Source: Gracilaria vermiculophylla (Eukaryota; Rhodophyta; Florideophyceae; Gracilariales; Gracilariaceae). From it: DNA of 64,000 nucleotides. The position numbers and the translations under genes were made by a program. Positions 10,901 to 20,937 of the stretch are shown here, piece after piece; position 1 is the first letter of the stretch; every line of letters starts with the position of its first letter. The notes beneath the pieces were generated by a model. The model made no database searches. It was given only the letters and a program-made list of their open reading frames with translations, and was not told the origin of the DNA. The stretch is taken from assembly GCA_019155205.2 (NCBI GenBank), contig JAHNZQ020000308.1, positions 617,213-681,212 of the forward strand, read 5' to 3'.

Positions 10901-12635
10901 ATGCTCATAGATTACCTATGTAAAGCGAACACACACTGGTGGAGAAGAGCTGAGCATGAAGTGCATCAGTCACTCCCTCACACTTCAGCTGAGGTGAGGG
11001 TCACTGTGGTACTTTATTCCCCGAAAATCATATATAGTTACATCCAGTCCAATGATTCTCTTCAAGGTCGCTTGATCAACAATGTTTGCCCGAAAAAGCT
11101 TTCGATTTAAAGAGAATTCTTTTTCCTATTTTGCAGTCATAAAGTAATCAAAAAGTACTTTGCAAGAGCCAGCCTTCCATAAGTGGCATATACTTTACAA
11201 AGTGAACAAAACTGACAAGTCCAAAACCGTTATCAAAAAGTGTTTTAACGCGGTTTGATGGACCACAGTACAGCAAACCCGTCCAACATCTCCTCCATCA
11301 CTGTTCCAACATCTGAGTAAAACGGTTTTTTTTCTAGTATCTCTGCCATATTTTTAAAAAAAGCTCTTTCTGATAAAGAGAAAGTATTTATACTCACTCT
11401 GCTTCACGACGGACTTGGCCAAAAAAAATCACTAAACATACAGAACGATCAAAAAGAACTGTACAAAATGATTCAAACTACACAAACACATCCAAAACGT
11501 TCATATACTAAGCAAACAAAAAAGCATATACTCGAAACATGGATCAGAGACATTATTCGCATCATATATAGCAATATCAGGTGATTATTGCTCAAACAAC
11601 ATAAGAAAAGATACACATCTTTGGAAAATGAAACAAAGAAGTACAAGTAGTGTAAATATTCGGAATTTTAAATATATAATGATGATAGTCGGCCATGATG
11701 ATGAAATACATGAAAAAAATCATTAAATTGCGGTTATTCATTTTGCAAAAAAGTTCTTGCAGACTGAAGCTATCGATTGGAAAAAAATTTGGGATGAAAA
11801 GAAGCTGAAATCAGACAGGCTAGATAGAAAGTTTTGGACACAATAGAAGGGGTCAGGGCTATCGATTGGTTCGTTACAGAGCAAAAGAACTTTTTGGCTT
11901 TACTGAATTTCGTGGACTGAATTTAAATTTCACATGGTAACGTACTGTCTTGTTTGTTTAATTACCTACTTTATTTGTTCTGTCTTAATCTATGTAAATT
12001 TAGGAGTACCAAGGTTTCCAAGTATGGTGGAGAATTGGCTATGAGACCGGAGAGTACTTTACATTTGCATTACTGGATTTTTTGTATTTCGGGGACTTAA
12101 AACGAAGGGTACTGTAGTGTCTGTGCACTTGATGTGGATCTGAGCTGATTTTCAGAACAGCATAAATCAAGAGAACAGAAGACTTATCGGGCGCGGGTCG
12201 GGAGATCTAACCACGATCATGAGCGAGGTCATGCAGAACACGACATTTAGAGATGAGCCCTTACGCATGGCATCTTATTGTGTAACGTAATGACGATTCT
12301 CTTTACAGAACCGACTCCACCACTGTTCACTTCGTGGAGCAATTTTCTAGACGTTCTTGATGGATCTCGACTTCTGTAGTGAAATATCCATTTACAATAC
12401 ACGAACGAAGGGTGAACGAATTCATGAAAAGGATTTTGTAATATTTCCTGGGTCTACCCTTGTGATCATCTTCCTACATGTCGTTTTTTGTTAGTCTACT
12501 TGGACACTCGACGACTTTGCCAGAAAGTGTTTGCGAGTTCAAGACTTTCTCATTCCCTGACAGTAGTCCTCGTTTTACAACATCTTGCTACCTCAAGGTG
12601 TCTCTCGGAAGTATGAACCTTCGATGTCAGACAAG
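7937..12635. other. Intergenic, about 4.7 kb, no supported gene
   Basis: This lies between the convergent 3' ends of the kinase and the first coiled-coil membrane gene. All open frames are under 190 codons, unrecognisable and mutually overlapping. A C12 run lies at 8526-8537. Composition becomes clearly AT-rich from about 10300 to 12600, with many short A/T runs. I see no tRNA, rRNA, terminal repeats or transposase here. A 94-codon basic frame at 8088-8372 (-) was considered and rejected. Confidence 0.6.
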
Positions 12636-14633
12636 CTATTCCATGCAAGACTGATATGCCACTGAGTCATCTGAGTATGAGCTTGACTTTTTCGGCGCCC
12701 TTCCCTGTTTGATGGATCCAGTTGCACCCAAGTTCATGCGATCGCCATATTGTTGACAGGCAGTGAATGTTTTCCTTATTAGACTGGCCGATCGATTCAC
12801 GGGATACCATCTGTTTTGCCCGGGATACTCAGTGCTTGGTTCAGAGCGAGGAGTGTGCTTGGATTCCAATGGTTCCACTGTGTCGGTTGCTATTTGTTCG
12901 TGACTTTCAGAGTTGATGTCGACGTTCGACATTGATATACAGAACGATGATCTGCTTCCGAATCCACTTCCGGTAAAGGTACGAGAGCCATACGGTATAC
13001 TGTCAGAGAACATGTTTCGCATTGCATGCGCAGTGTCAAATATCCAAGTCTTAACAAATATCGTTGTCTTCTTGAAGTATGCATCATATGGCGTCTTGAA
13101 GTTCAAAGCTCGTTTCTTTTCTACGAATATAAGAGAGAATGTGATAACGTAGAGAATGTGACTCATAATCGTGATCATAACTGGCTTGGTCAGCATTACT
13201 GGGCGAAACACATATTGATAGTAGCGACACCCGGCTGTAAACAGCAGAATCACTTGTACAGCCTCCGCTCGAGAGGGTCGAAGACAGGATATCAAAATCT
13301 GCGCCAAGAACAAGAGGAGAAATGCCAAACTGTTGATGAACAAAAGTGCGACGAGAATTGTTTCATTGACTTCTTGGCATACCCCTAGAATTTCTCGACC
13401 AAAAAATACTGACATAAGCAAACAAAGGAAGCTTTCGGCTGTAAAGAGGCCGGACCCGCAAAGCACTATGTCATAAACTGAAAGACAGCGAATCATACCA
13501 TTCGCGAAACGAAGCAACATCAGGAAGGGTATGAATGGAACCATCATGCTGATGTCCCATACAATTTTTCCCAGAATGCTTTCTCCCGACCCTGGAATGA
13601 TTTGCTCCATCTCTGTGGAAAGACGGTCGTCAAATAACAAAGCTCTTTGAAATCCATGGGTAACTGGACCCAGAATCTGGGCTGACTTGGAGAGGACACC
13701 GACAGCAGTGTCTGGGAAATACTCCCTCCCTCGTGCTTCTAACCAGTGAGTAAATCCAGCGGACCTAAGCTTGTTCTCGAGATCCCTGTGTCTCGCGGTC
13801 ATAGATTCATATGCTTCTTTGAGCCTGTCAAGCTGGTCTGACAATGCCTTTGTTTGACTCTGAACCCGTTTTATGCCGACATCCGGAGGGTTTGAGTGAC
13901 GTCGAAAGTCAGACAACTCCTTTCGTGTCTGCAGTTTTTGCTTGATCTCATCCTCTCTCTTACGAGATGCATCTTCGATCTCTTCCCTCAAGTTTTTGAG
14001 AAGCTCGTTTTCAGTGGTCACGTCGTTTTCCAAGTGAGCAACATCTTTCAAACGTTTTCTGAGGCGATTTCTGAGCCACTTAACGAGTTTAATCGTCGCA
14101 ACTCGAAGTTTTTGTTCTTCAATATCTAGGGCCTGTTCGTGATTATGATGCTGGTGATGGTGACTTCCATCTTCTGTGTTGTTCTGTGTCCCGTGCTCCA
14201 GCTGTTCGTCGTCATAGCTAATTGGGAAACCTGACGATGTATCAACGCCCGCGTGCGAAGTAGTCGGGTTTCCATAGCTTTCTGTCAAATCTTCATGGAC
14301 GGCAGCAGTAGAACTTCCATTCTCCCTTCCGGTTGTAGCCACTTTTGCGTTTGAACTTCGTCCTCTTGGGTTACTTTTCGGTTGCATAAGTTTAGTGACG
14401 ACAGTATGTTGTCGAAAGTGTTGACCTCTTGTGCTTTCTTCGTCCACTTCCAACTCTCCACTTTTATCTCGCTGATGGTCAAATGCAGATAGTTTGTTGC
14501 TGTGATGCGTGTTCGAGTGCGGCGTAACGGGTTGGTCTACTACACCGGATGTTTCGGCTCTGTGTGGAGTGGAAGTGCAGGGCTTGATAAGCAGGGTGGC
14601 GAAGAGAATGATGGTGAAAAATCTTACATTCAT
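12636..14633 (-). CDS. Signal-peptide, coiled-coil, multi-pass membrane protein (tandem paralog A)
   Basis: 665 residues if translation begins at ATG 14633, where a good signal peptide starts (MNVRFFTIILFATLLI, then Thr/Ser/Cys). The frame stays open to an ATG at 14804, but the 57 extra residues would bury the signal. After a low-complexity, His-containing acidic stretch comes a long coiled coil (about residues 170-295, many E/K/R/L), then a WLE-containing linker and five or six hydrophobic segments (about 375-560). The Ser-rich tail is probably cytosolic. The linker and membrane part align with the neighbour at 15275-16723: FTHWLEARGREYFPDTA against LYAWLEQNVKDFPPVI, and both have LLFDDRLSTEME- or ELNEHLTAETTE-like segments. 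The pair therefore arose by tandem duplication. The expected topology is a coiled coil in the ER/secretory lumen followed by a membrane bundle. I do not recognise a named family. Confidence 0.75.
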   Translation of the reverse strand: MNVRFFTIILFATLLIKPCTSTPHRAETSGVVDQPVTPHSNTHHSNKLSAFDHQRDKSGELEVDEESTRGQHFRQHTVVTKLMQPKSNPRGRSSNAKVATTGRENGSSTAAVHEDLTESYGNPTTSHAGVDTSSGFPISYDDEQLEHGTQNNTEDGSHHHQHHNHEQALDIEEQKLRVATIKLVKWLRNRLRKRLKDVAHLENDVTTENELLKNLREEIEDASRKREDEIKQKLQTRKELSDFRRHSNPPDVGIKRVQSQTKALSDQLDRLKEAYESMTARHRDLENKLRSAGFTHWLEARGREYFPDTAVGVLSKSAQILGPVTHGFQRALLFDDRLSTEMEQIIPGSGESILGKIVWDISMMVPFIPFLMLLRFANGMIRCLSVYDIVLCGSGLFTAESFLCLLMSVFFGREILGVCQEVNETILVALLFINSLAFLLLFLAQILISCLRPSRAEAVQVILLFTAGCRYYQYVFRPVMLTKPVMITIMSHILYVITFSLIFVEKKRALNFKTPYDAYFKKTTIFVKTWIFDTAHAMRNMFSDSIPYGSRTFTGSGFGSRSSFCISMSNVDINSESHEQIATDTVEPLESKHTPRSEPSTEYPGQNRWYPVNRSASLIRKTFTACQQYGDRMNLGATGSIKQGRAPKKSSSYSDDSVAYQSCME

Positions 14634-15274
14634 GCTAAAAGCCTGGTTGGTATCACTTTCAGGAGCATGGCCTGAATACGGAATGCGTGTGAATATCTGT
14701 CGACGCTGTTGACCACGGCTGAGGCAGAGAAAAGTCGATGTGGCCAGTGAAAGTGGTCTTTTGAAGGAGTGTAGTGACAACGTCGTAAGCACCTGGAAGG
14801 ACAATCATTCTGGCTGCCTCGACTGATACGTCCCCGTATGGTCAAATTGAAGAAGGGGCATTGTCGGTGCTCAGTACAGCACTTCGAATTGAAGAAACCC
14901 GTTTATCTTTTTAAGCAGCTACTCTGAAATGAACAGCGTAATTCATGGAAATATCTAAAATGCGCACACCATCATTTTTTTAAGCAGAAGACTGCAAGAC
15001 AGTATCTCCCCAGGGTAGCAGCCACAGTTGTGGTTCGATAGTGTCTCTTGGTTACGATATGATAGAACTGGAACGACCCGGGCCTGGAGCAAACCTGGCT
15101 TGGAAGACACAGACGTCTGAAGCCATATCTGCGAATCGGAGCTCCAACCTGAGGGTCAAAGAAGAATACATGTCTTGCTCGTCAAAGGAAATAATGGTCA
15201 AGTTATCTCAGCAGTGCAATAAAGTTGCATACATGGTTAGTAGATCAGGTTCAATAATAGCAGATCTCAGCAAA
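14634..15274. other. Spacer between the tandem coiled-coil membrane paralogs
   Basis: About 640 bases that should contain the promoter and 5' leader of paralog A and the 3' end of paralog B. A frame of 86 codons at 15041 (+) shows nothing recognisable. No repeats or RNA genes were seen. Confidence 0.5.
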
Positions 15275-16723
15275 TCAAATATTCTTTGCGTCGTCCAATG
15301 AGGCTTGAGCAGGACCACTGAAAACGGGCAAACCCGCAAAGTAGACCGTAGAGTCGCCCTTATCTCCCAGGTTTGTAGTTATTGGCAGGCCTTGTGAAGA
15401 AGAGGCAGGGAAGGTTCGAAACGCCGCTGCACTGTTCTTCTTGTTGTTCACAGCAGCTTCAAGAATGTGCAGCCCTCTGTCATAGAGGGTATACAAGAAG
15501 AACACAGCATAAACTGCGTATGCCGGGGCGCCAATATTGGGATCCTGATCAAGGATGGTGCGCTTGTAAGCATTCATGAAGAAATGAAGTCCAACGCATG
15601 AAATCCCAATATACTGAGCAAAATCTTTTCGTGAACCAGATACATAAGCTGTTACACCGTGCAGAACGAGGTGGGTCATGAACAAAAACCCGTGAAGAAT
15701 CATAAAAGTTTCGGCAACACGTTGGGAACGATGTCTGAAGACGATGAGGATATCTGTTTTTCCAACAAGAGTCATGAGAGCGCATGCAAGGCTCAGAATA
15801 CCAAAGTACATGTTAATGGCGATAAGGTAATGTTCGATCGTGAGCATTGAAAGCCGCGCTCGAATCTTCGATACAAGCCACATCACTGCGACAAGAGGGA
15901 GCAGTAATATTATGTAGAAGATAAGACCAGTGTAAAACGGGCTGCTTTTGATGGCCGGAAGATATTGCGTGATGGCCTCCGTTGTCTCTGCGGTGAGGTG
16001 TTCATTCAACTCGGCAACATCTTCAATACCATCGAGAACAGGATCTAGAACAGAGCTCGATTTCAAAATTGTTTCGCGAATAACAGGGGGAAAGTCCTTC
16101 ACGTTCTGCTCTAGCCAAGCGTACAAACCATTTTCTCTAAAGCGCTCAACAAGTACCTGAATCTCTTCTACCAGACGCATGTGTTCGTCTTTCAACTCTT
16201 TTTCTTCTGCTTCTTTCGCTTTTCTCTCGTCCTCAACGCCTAGCAATTCCGCATCGTACTTCTGTTTTTCCTCATGAACTTTCTCGGTGCGACGCTCAAT
16301 ATCCCTTCTCTCCTCTGCTATATGTTCCTTTTCATCAAGCGTTTCGTTCTTTTTCTTCACGGCGAGGTTGTAACTTTCCTCTAGCTTTGACTCTTCTTCT
16401 TTTACTTCCTGTTGAAGCTTGACAGTATCATCAAGAGTGTTTCGTAAGTTCTTCACGCGTTTCAGCAGTTCATTCTTTGACTTTATTCGAGACTTCAGAT
16501 GTTCCATTTCCTTCAATTTGGCGGCCAAATCACTGCTCTCCTTTTCAACGTTAGCCAAAGCCTCATCGTCTGCTGGTATGCTGGCATCATTTTCGAGAAC
16601 CTCTGGATCTAAGGCGAGGTCGCCCTCCGGAGGACCCAAGTCGTGCTCTTCACGGCCGTAGTCCGCCAGGGCGAATCCCAGCAGAACAGAAAGCAACAAA
16701 AAAAGAACTGTGGCGCGGCGCAT
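15275..16723 (-). CDS. Signal-peptide, coiled-coil, multi-pass membrane protein (tandem paralog B)
   Basis: 482 residues. A strong signal peptide (MRRATVLFLLLSVLLGFALA) is followed by an acidic segment and an uninterrupted charged coiled coil (about 55-200, rich in E/K with heptad leucines). Then comes the FRENGLYAWLE linker and a C-terminal half with about six hydrophobic helices (about 270-435; for example LIFYIILLLPLVAVMWLV). A short Ser/Gly tail follows. The same layout is found in the adjacent paralog A, which has a longer, more divergent N-terminal region and tail. Membrane-anchored coiled-coil proteins of the secretory pathway often act as tethers or scaffolds, but nothing here shows a catalytic function. 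The start is secure because the signal peptide begins at the first Met. The gene is intronless. Confidence 0.8.
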   Translation of the reverse strand: MRRATVLFLLLSVLLGFALADYGREEHDLGPPEGDLALDPEVLENDASIPADDEALANVEKESSDLAAKLKEMEHLKSRIKSKNELLKRVKNLRNTLDDTVKLQQEVKEEESKLEESYNLAVKKKNETLDEKEHIAEERRDIERRTEKVHEEKQKYDAELLGVEDERKAKEAEEKELKDEHMRLVEEIQVLVERFRENGLYAWLEQNVKDFPPVIRETILKSSSVLDPVLDGIEDVAELNEHLTAETTEAITQYLPAIKSSPFYTGLIFYIILLLPLVAVMWLVSKIRARLSMLTIEHYLIAINMYFGILSLACALMTLVGKTDILIVFRHRSQRVAETFMILHGFLFMTHLVLHGVTAYVSGSRKDFAQYIGISCVGLHFFMNAYKRTILDQDPNIGAPAYAVYAVFFLYTLYDRGLHILEAAVNNKKNSAAAFRTFPASSSQGLPITTNLGDKGDSTVYFAGLPVFSGPAQASLDDAKNI

Positions 16724-17535
16724 GTCGAGAGAATTCGGCCGGGGGCGAACGGCTGTGGAAGAAGGTCTACAAGCTATTCAGAACGCCGCATAGCCGTGTT
16801 GACGCTCTACGATCGGAGAGGGTGTCTGTTTAGACGTGGTGGTCCGACAGGCATTACATTGAGTGACGATTGTCAAAAGCGTTCAACGTCATAGCTGCGC
16901 GCTACTCAAACGGCACGCGTCCAGGCGATTTCGTGGATTTTATGCGGAAAATCGAACTTTGTCAACCTCTAGTTCTGGGTTGAACGCTCCGTGCCGTATT
17001 ATCCCTTGGCTGTAAGCTGAGACCTTGATTTCGAGGTATTCCCCAACTCTTCTCCTACAGCATGTTCTCCGCCCCATTCCCCTGCTGGAGAGTAGTCATT
17101 CTGCATCTTGCCGCGCAACATCTCAGCAGTAGCCACCACGCGCCTCCCAACAAATTCCTCGCTCACAGAAACCGAGGAAAACTGTGAGCGGGATTTTGCG
17201 ACTACCACCCTCGCGAACTCCGCGACAGCTTTCTGCGTTGGGGCCAGACAAACATACTTTTTTCTGAGCCGTACTCATCTCTTAGCTTCTTTCTTTTGGT
17301 GAACCGACGAATGACTACCGATGCGAACAACCCGTTGATAAATAAAGTCTGATGAGAATCCCGGTCAGTAGAATACCCTCTTGAATCTTTCGACTTTTTT
17401 TTGTGCTTGTTCTAGATTACTTTTTACTGACTTGTGGAGCTCAATAAACGCAGATACATGATACATTCACAGAATCACATAAGCCCAGGAGTTGTTTATG
17501 TTCAACTGTGACTTGCCCCACAACTCAAATTTGTA
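16724..17535. other. Intergenic, promoter of coiled-coil paralog B and 3' flank of DeSI-PUL gene
   Basis: About 810 bases. The left part lies upstream of the minus-strand paralog B, so its promoter must be here. The right part is downstream of the minus-strand DeSI-PUL gene. Only short, unrecognisable open frames are present, and no repeat was noticed. Confidence 0.5.
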
Positions 17536-18876
17536 CTATGCTGCTAGCATTCGAGACAAATGTCGGGCAGCTATTCGAGTGTCCTCGTCCGGGCAAGACT
17601 CTTTCTCGCGATATACATTCACATTAAGTTCGAATGCTGATATGTAACTCCTCGATTCTTCTCGCCCTTCCGCGATAATAACCAACATTTGCATAAGGGG
17701 GGTCGACTCTTCCGGTGTTGGAAGAGGGTCAGAGTTCAAGCGGGCAACACCGGTGTATAGCAAACGCACCATGTCCTCCTCGGCCAGCTTGGGCACATTA
17801 CGATGTCTTCTCGATGCCCCCGCGATGTTGAGCCCCAATAGAGCGGCAGGTTTCCTTACTTGTTTGCTCGGACTCTCTAGTGCGTGACACAGAGCATCAA
17901 TCACGGTAGTTACGACGTCGTGTTTGCATATATGAATAGTGGACGCCTCGTGTGCAAAAAGATTGATTGCAGCTCTCAAAGTCATCATCCGGGCGGCATT
18001 CGGAGCATCCTCTGCTGTAACATATCGTTCGCAAAGAAAAGCCATATCTTTTGCAATGGCGACAGCGTGAGTATCTTTTTCAAGGGCGTATAGTCTCAAG
18101 AAATCCAGTGCCGGAAAGGCCTTGTCCAACGGCCAGTTTCGACAACTTGATAGAATTTTATCGAAAGTAGGATCGATGTCCAGTGAAAATGACGAATCAA
18201 ACTCGTGAAGCTTTCTTCGTATGGTCGTGCGATTTGCTGCTTTGGTGAGCAGCACTGGGGATTTCCAATACTCGGGGGTTGCTGACGCTTTTTCCTGAGT
18301 CGAGAAACTTAAGGATGGTGTGTCCAACAATTGTCCATCAACAGAACTTGTTCTGTTTTTATCAGCCGGTGGCTGTGAGAAATCGTTCGTGGGCACTCCG
18401 AGAATTTCCTGATGTCCGATGCTTTGATCCCTGATGTTTGTCTGCATTTGATCAATAAACGGTCTCATCATAGGTCCAAGAGGGGAGCTCATCGCCTCGG
18501 CAGGAAGATCCAAAACATATTGCGGTATATGTCTATCCAAAAGAAACATAGTGCAAGCATCAGAAAAGTTATTACAATTGTTTTCGAGCAGATGATAGTT
18601 GTTGAATGAGAACCTTGGGGATACGGAGCTCAGAAAAGCTAGAAACTCCTCTTTTGTTTTCTGAGTTGTGCCCATTTGTTCAACAGAGTGCGGTGATCCG
18701 TATGGAGTCATATTTGGTGGATCAGAACATATGCCTCCTCCGTAGTAGTACTCGCGGCCGTACACTTCAATTCCAGTGTGCCAAATCCCATCTATTTGTT
18801 TGCCCATGATCATGGGAGACAGCTGGCGCGCCATACCCTGTGAGAGATCGTATATATGCAGAGTTACAGAGTTCAT
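17536..18876 (-). CDS. PPPDE (DeSI-type) cysteine peptidase fused to a PUL domain
   Basis: 446 residues from ATG 18876 (MNSVTLHIYDLSQG, the typical start of a PPPDE domain); the frame is open to an ATG at 18960, but the extra 28 residues precede the domain. The PPPDE fold (about 1-130) carries the permuted catalytic pair: His33 in IWHTGIEVYG and Cys101 in ENNCNNFSD. DeSI family members remove SUMO or ubiquitin or cleave acyl groups from proteins. A Ser-rich linker (about 150-215) leads to a helical C-terminal PUL domain (about 220-446; FPALDFLRLYALEKD, SKQVRKPAALLGLNIAGASRR). In PLAA/Ufd3 the PUL domain binds Cdc48/p97, so a link to Cdc48-dependent ubiquitin or SUMO processing is inferred. 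Both active-site residues are present, so it is probably active. It is divergent with the METTL25-like gene. Confidence 0.88.
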   Translation of the reverse strand: MNSVTLHIYDLSQGMARQLSPMIMGKQIDGIWHTGIEVYGREYYYGGGICSDPPNMTPYGSPHSVEQMGTTQKTKEEFLAFLSSVSPRFSFNNYHLLENNCNNFSDACTMFLLDRHIPQYVLDLPAEAMSSPLGPMMRPFIDQMQTNIRDQSIGHQEILGVPTNDFSQPPADKNRTSSVDGQLLDTPSLSFSTQEKASATPEYWKSPVLLTKAANRTTIRRKLHEFDSSFSLDIDPTFDKILSSCRNWPLDKAFPALDFLRLYALEKDTHAVAIAKDMAFLCERYVTAEDAPNAARMMTLRAAINLFAHEASTIHICKHDVVTTVIDALCHALESPSKQVRKPAALLGLNIAGASRRHRNVPKLAEEDMVRLLYTGVARLNSDPLPTPEESTPLMQMLVIIAEGREESRSYISAFELNVNVYREKESCPDEDTRIAARHLSRMLAA

Positions 18877-19619
18877 TGTGGCTTTGAAACAGAGCTCAAC
18901 AATTAGTCTTACCGAGGGATGCGAGAGGAACGGAGGTGTCCTGATTTCCAAGGCTTCCACAATATCTGTGCTCCACTGGATGTGTGTCGCGGGGAAATTG
19001 GCGTCAACTCATTCCACCTTGCTGGAGTGTAATCAAGCTCTACAGTGCTGTGTCGTGGACAAAGTCTCTGGCGAATATGTCACAAGCTGGACAAATCAGG
19101 GCGCGAGGAGAGGTTTGCAGATCATTCTTCGCGAGGTATGGGATACTTTGCTTATGTGCACGGATTCCCCAGGAGCCGCTTTCTGGGCGAGAAACATCTG
19201 CTGCGCTTTGTGCATATTTTTGGGCAAAAATCAGAGATCAACCAACATACCGCTGTGGAGAGCGGCTTTGGCTTGTTCAGTTTGTACCTTGCGTGATTGC
19301 TGGGGGACGCCCGATTCGCAGCCCAACACCCCCTTCCCATCTTTGGCCGCGGTAGTGGTCTTGCCCCGCCAACAACTAAACCGAATCATCTGCGGCAACT
19401 TGAAGCCGCGGATTTCAAGTCAATTTTGTTTTCGCGTATTTCAGGTGAATCGCATCGAGTCAAAGCATGCTCACATTAGTTGAGAAATATCATTGACAGA
19501 ATCTATCAGTGAACCCATAATTACACTGCATGAAACCCATGCTTCACCTGCGTGTAGAATCTACCTTATGTAGCGTTAAGGAGATAGTGATGTAGGTCAC
19601 TCCGTTGAATCGAACAAAG
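18877..19619. promoter_or_regulatory. Divergent promoter region, DeSI-PUL / METTL25-like
   Basis: 743 bases between two head-to-head start codons, so both promoters should lie here. It is not as GC-rich as the other divergent islands. Plus-strand frames of up to 235 codons (from 18776) overlap it and the 5' end of the protease gene; their proteins show no recognisable feature and I treat them as chance frames. Confidence 0.45.
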
Positions 19620-20936
19620 ATGGCATTTCGCGTCTCCGAAACAAACAGACATCCAACGTTTATCCTGCAAACTCCTCCTCCATCTCAGGCGCTGAAGCTG
19701 CTCTTTCCTCATGCTAATACGATATGCTCACTATTGCACCATCGCATATATTCCCCGAACCCTCCGAAACATCTTGATCCACTGACGATTAATTTCCTTA
19801 GGAAGCTTTCCAAATCCACTCTGCATCATATTGAAATCAATGGTGCGTGCGAAGTATTGATCAATATGGACACCCCACCGGTTCTTCGAGATCTCACAAA
19901 CCTGGCGACCGAACTCTCTTACTACTTTCCGTATATAGAGAAATCCCATTACGTAGAGAATTTGCAAAGTAAGCCCAGCTCCTGGCCGATGAAGACATAC
20001 TCACAGATGCCAATTAAGTCGGCGAAGCTGGTCCAGATTGAAGCGGTGACTGATTGTATAAAATACATTGCCGCCCAGGATAGTTTACGCGCCATACGGA
20101 GGGTTATTGACATAGGTGCTGGCCACGCTCATCTTGCTGCAAGTCTTGGAACAATGCTTGAATTTCCGACAGTGGCCTTAGACTGTAACCCCGCTTTCAT
20201 TCAAAAAGCCAAGAACTTGTATGGAACAATCCCCAATCTTGACATACATGAATCTCTCATCGCATTGTCAAAGAACAGTTTGTTCCAAGCTACTTCGAAC
20301 GACATGCTCGTAGGACTCCATTGTTGTGGGAGCCTAGGCGAAACGGTTATAAAGACAGCGGCTGCGAAGAAAGTGGCTGCAGTGTTTCTGGTCTCTTGCT
20401 GTTTGCAAAAATTGGAATCGGCTGCTTCATTTCGTCAGCCACTTTCAGATGTAGTTTTACAGGAACCCAAGTTACGAAATCTTTTGACAATTGGGCGACA
20501 GTTTCTTGGAGCCACAAACAGGTCAAGGAATGCCTCACTTAACTCTAAAAAAGCACGAGTTACTCGGTATGCTCTTCGGAAACTGATGGCAGATCGCGGT
20601 CTAAACAACGAACAAGGCGATGAAGTTCAAGGATTATCGCGACACATTTTCAAGCATGGTTTACTGCATGTATCTCAAAAGTACGCAGAATCCCGTAACA
20701 TAGAATTAAGACTAGGAGAGAAAGAGGAAATGGAGCGAATGAAGAATGCTGCTCTGGATTATCGGAAAATGCAAGCGCTGAATATTCCGAGGGCGATCGC
20801 CGGTGAGCTTTTGGAAATGGCAATTATTCTAGACAGAGCTTGCATGTTGGAGGACTCGTTTCCTATAGTTCGCACAATGCGAGTTTGGCCGGAATCCATC
20901 AGTGTGAAGAACTTGGCCATAGCTGCATGGAGGTAA
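19620..20936 (+). CDS. METTL25/RRNAD1-like SAM-dependent methyltransferase
   Basis: 438 residues from ATG 19620 (an upstream TTG in the same frame is ignored). The N-terminal half is helical. A Rossmann methyltransferase domain of the Methyltransf_32 type begins near residue 135: motif I RVIDIGAGHAHLAASLG (about 161-177), the acidic residue after strand 2 in VALDCNP, then LVGLHCCGSLGETVI, which matches the family's conserved LxGLHxCGDL, followed by FLVSCCLQKL, matching VxxGCCYxKL. The C-terminus ends in a conserved-looking LDRACMLEDS helix and strand. The motif I glycine spacing (GAGHAH) fits SAM binding. In mammals METTL25B and METTL25 methylate ribosomal-protein or related substrates; the substrate here is unknown. 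Its stop codon lies one base from the stop of the next, opposite gene. Confidence 0.82.
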   Translation: MAFRVSETNRHPTFILQTPPPSQALKLLFPHANTICSLLHHRIYSPNPPKHLDPLTINFLRKLSKSTLHHIEINGACEVLINMDTPPVLRDLTNLATELSYYFPYIEKSHYVENLQSKPSSWPMKTYSQMPIKSAKLVQIEAVTDCIKYIAAQDSLRAIRRVIDIGAGHAHLAASLGTMLEFPTVALDCNPAFIQKAKNLYGTIPNLDIHESLIALSKNSLFQATSNDMLVGLHCCGSLGETVIKTAAAKKVAAVFLVSCCLQKLESAASFRQPLSDVVLQEPKLRNLLTIGRQFLGATNRSRNASLNSKKARVTRYALRKLMADRGLNNEQGDEVQGLSRHIFKHGLLHVSQKYAESRNIELRLGEKEEMERMKNAALDYRKMQALNIPRAIAGELLEMAIILDRACMLEDSFPIVRTMRVWPESISVKNLAIAAWR

Positions 20937-20937
20937 C

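Noticed and set aside
18776..19483. 235-codon plus-strand frame
   Set aside because: Overlaps the DeSI-PUL 5' end antisense and has no conserved feature.
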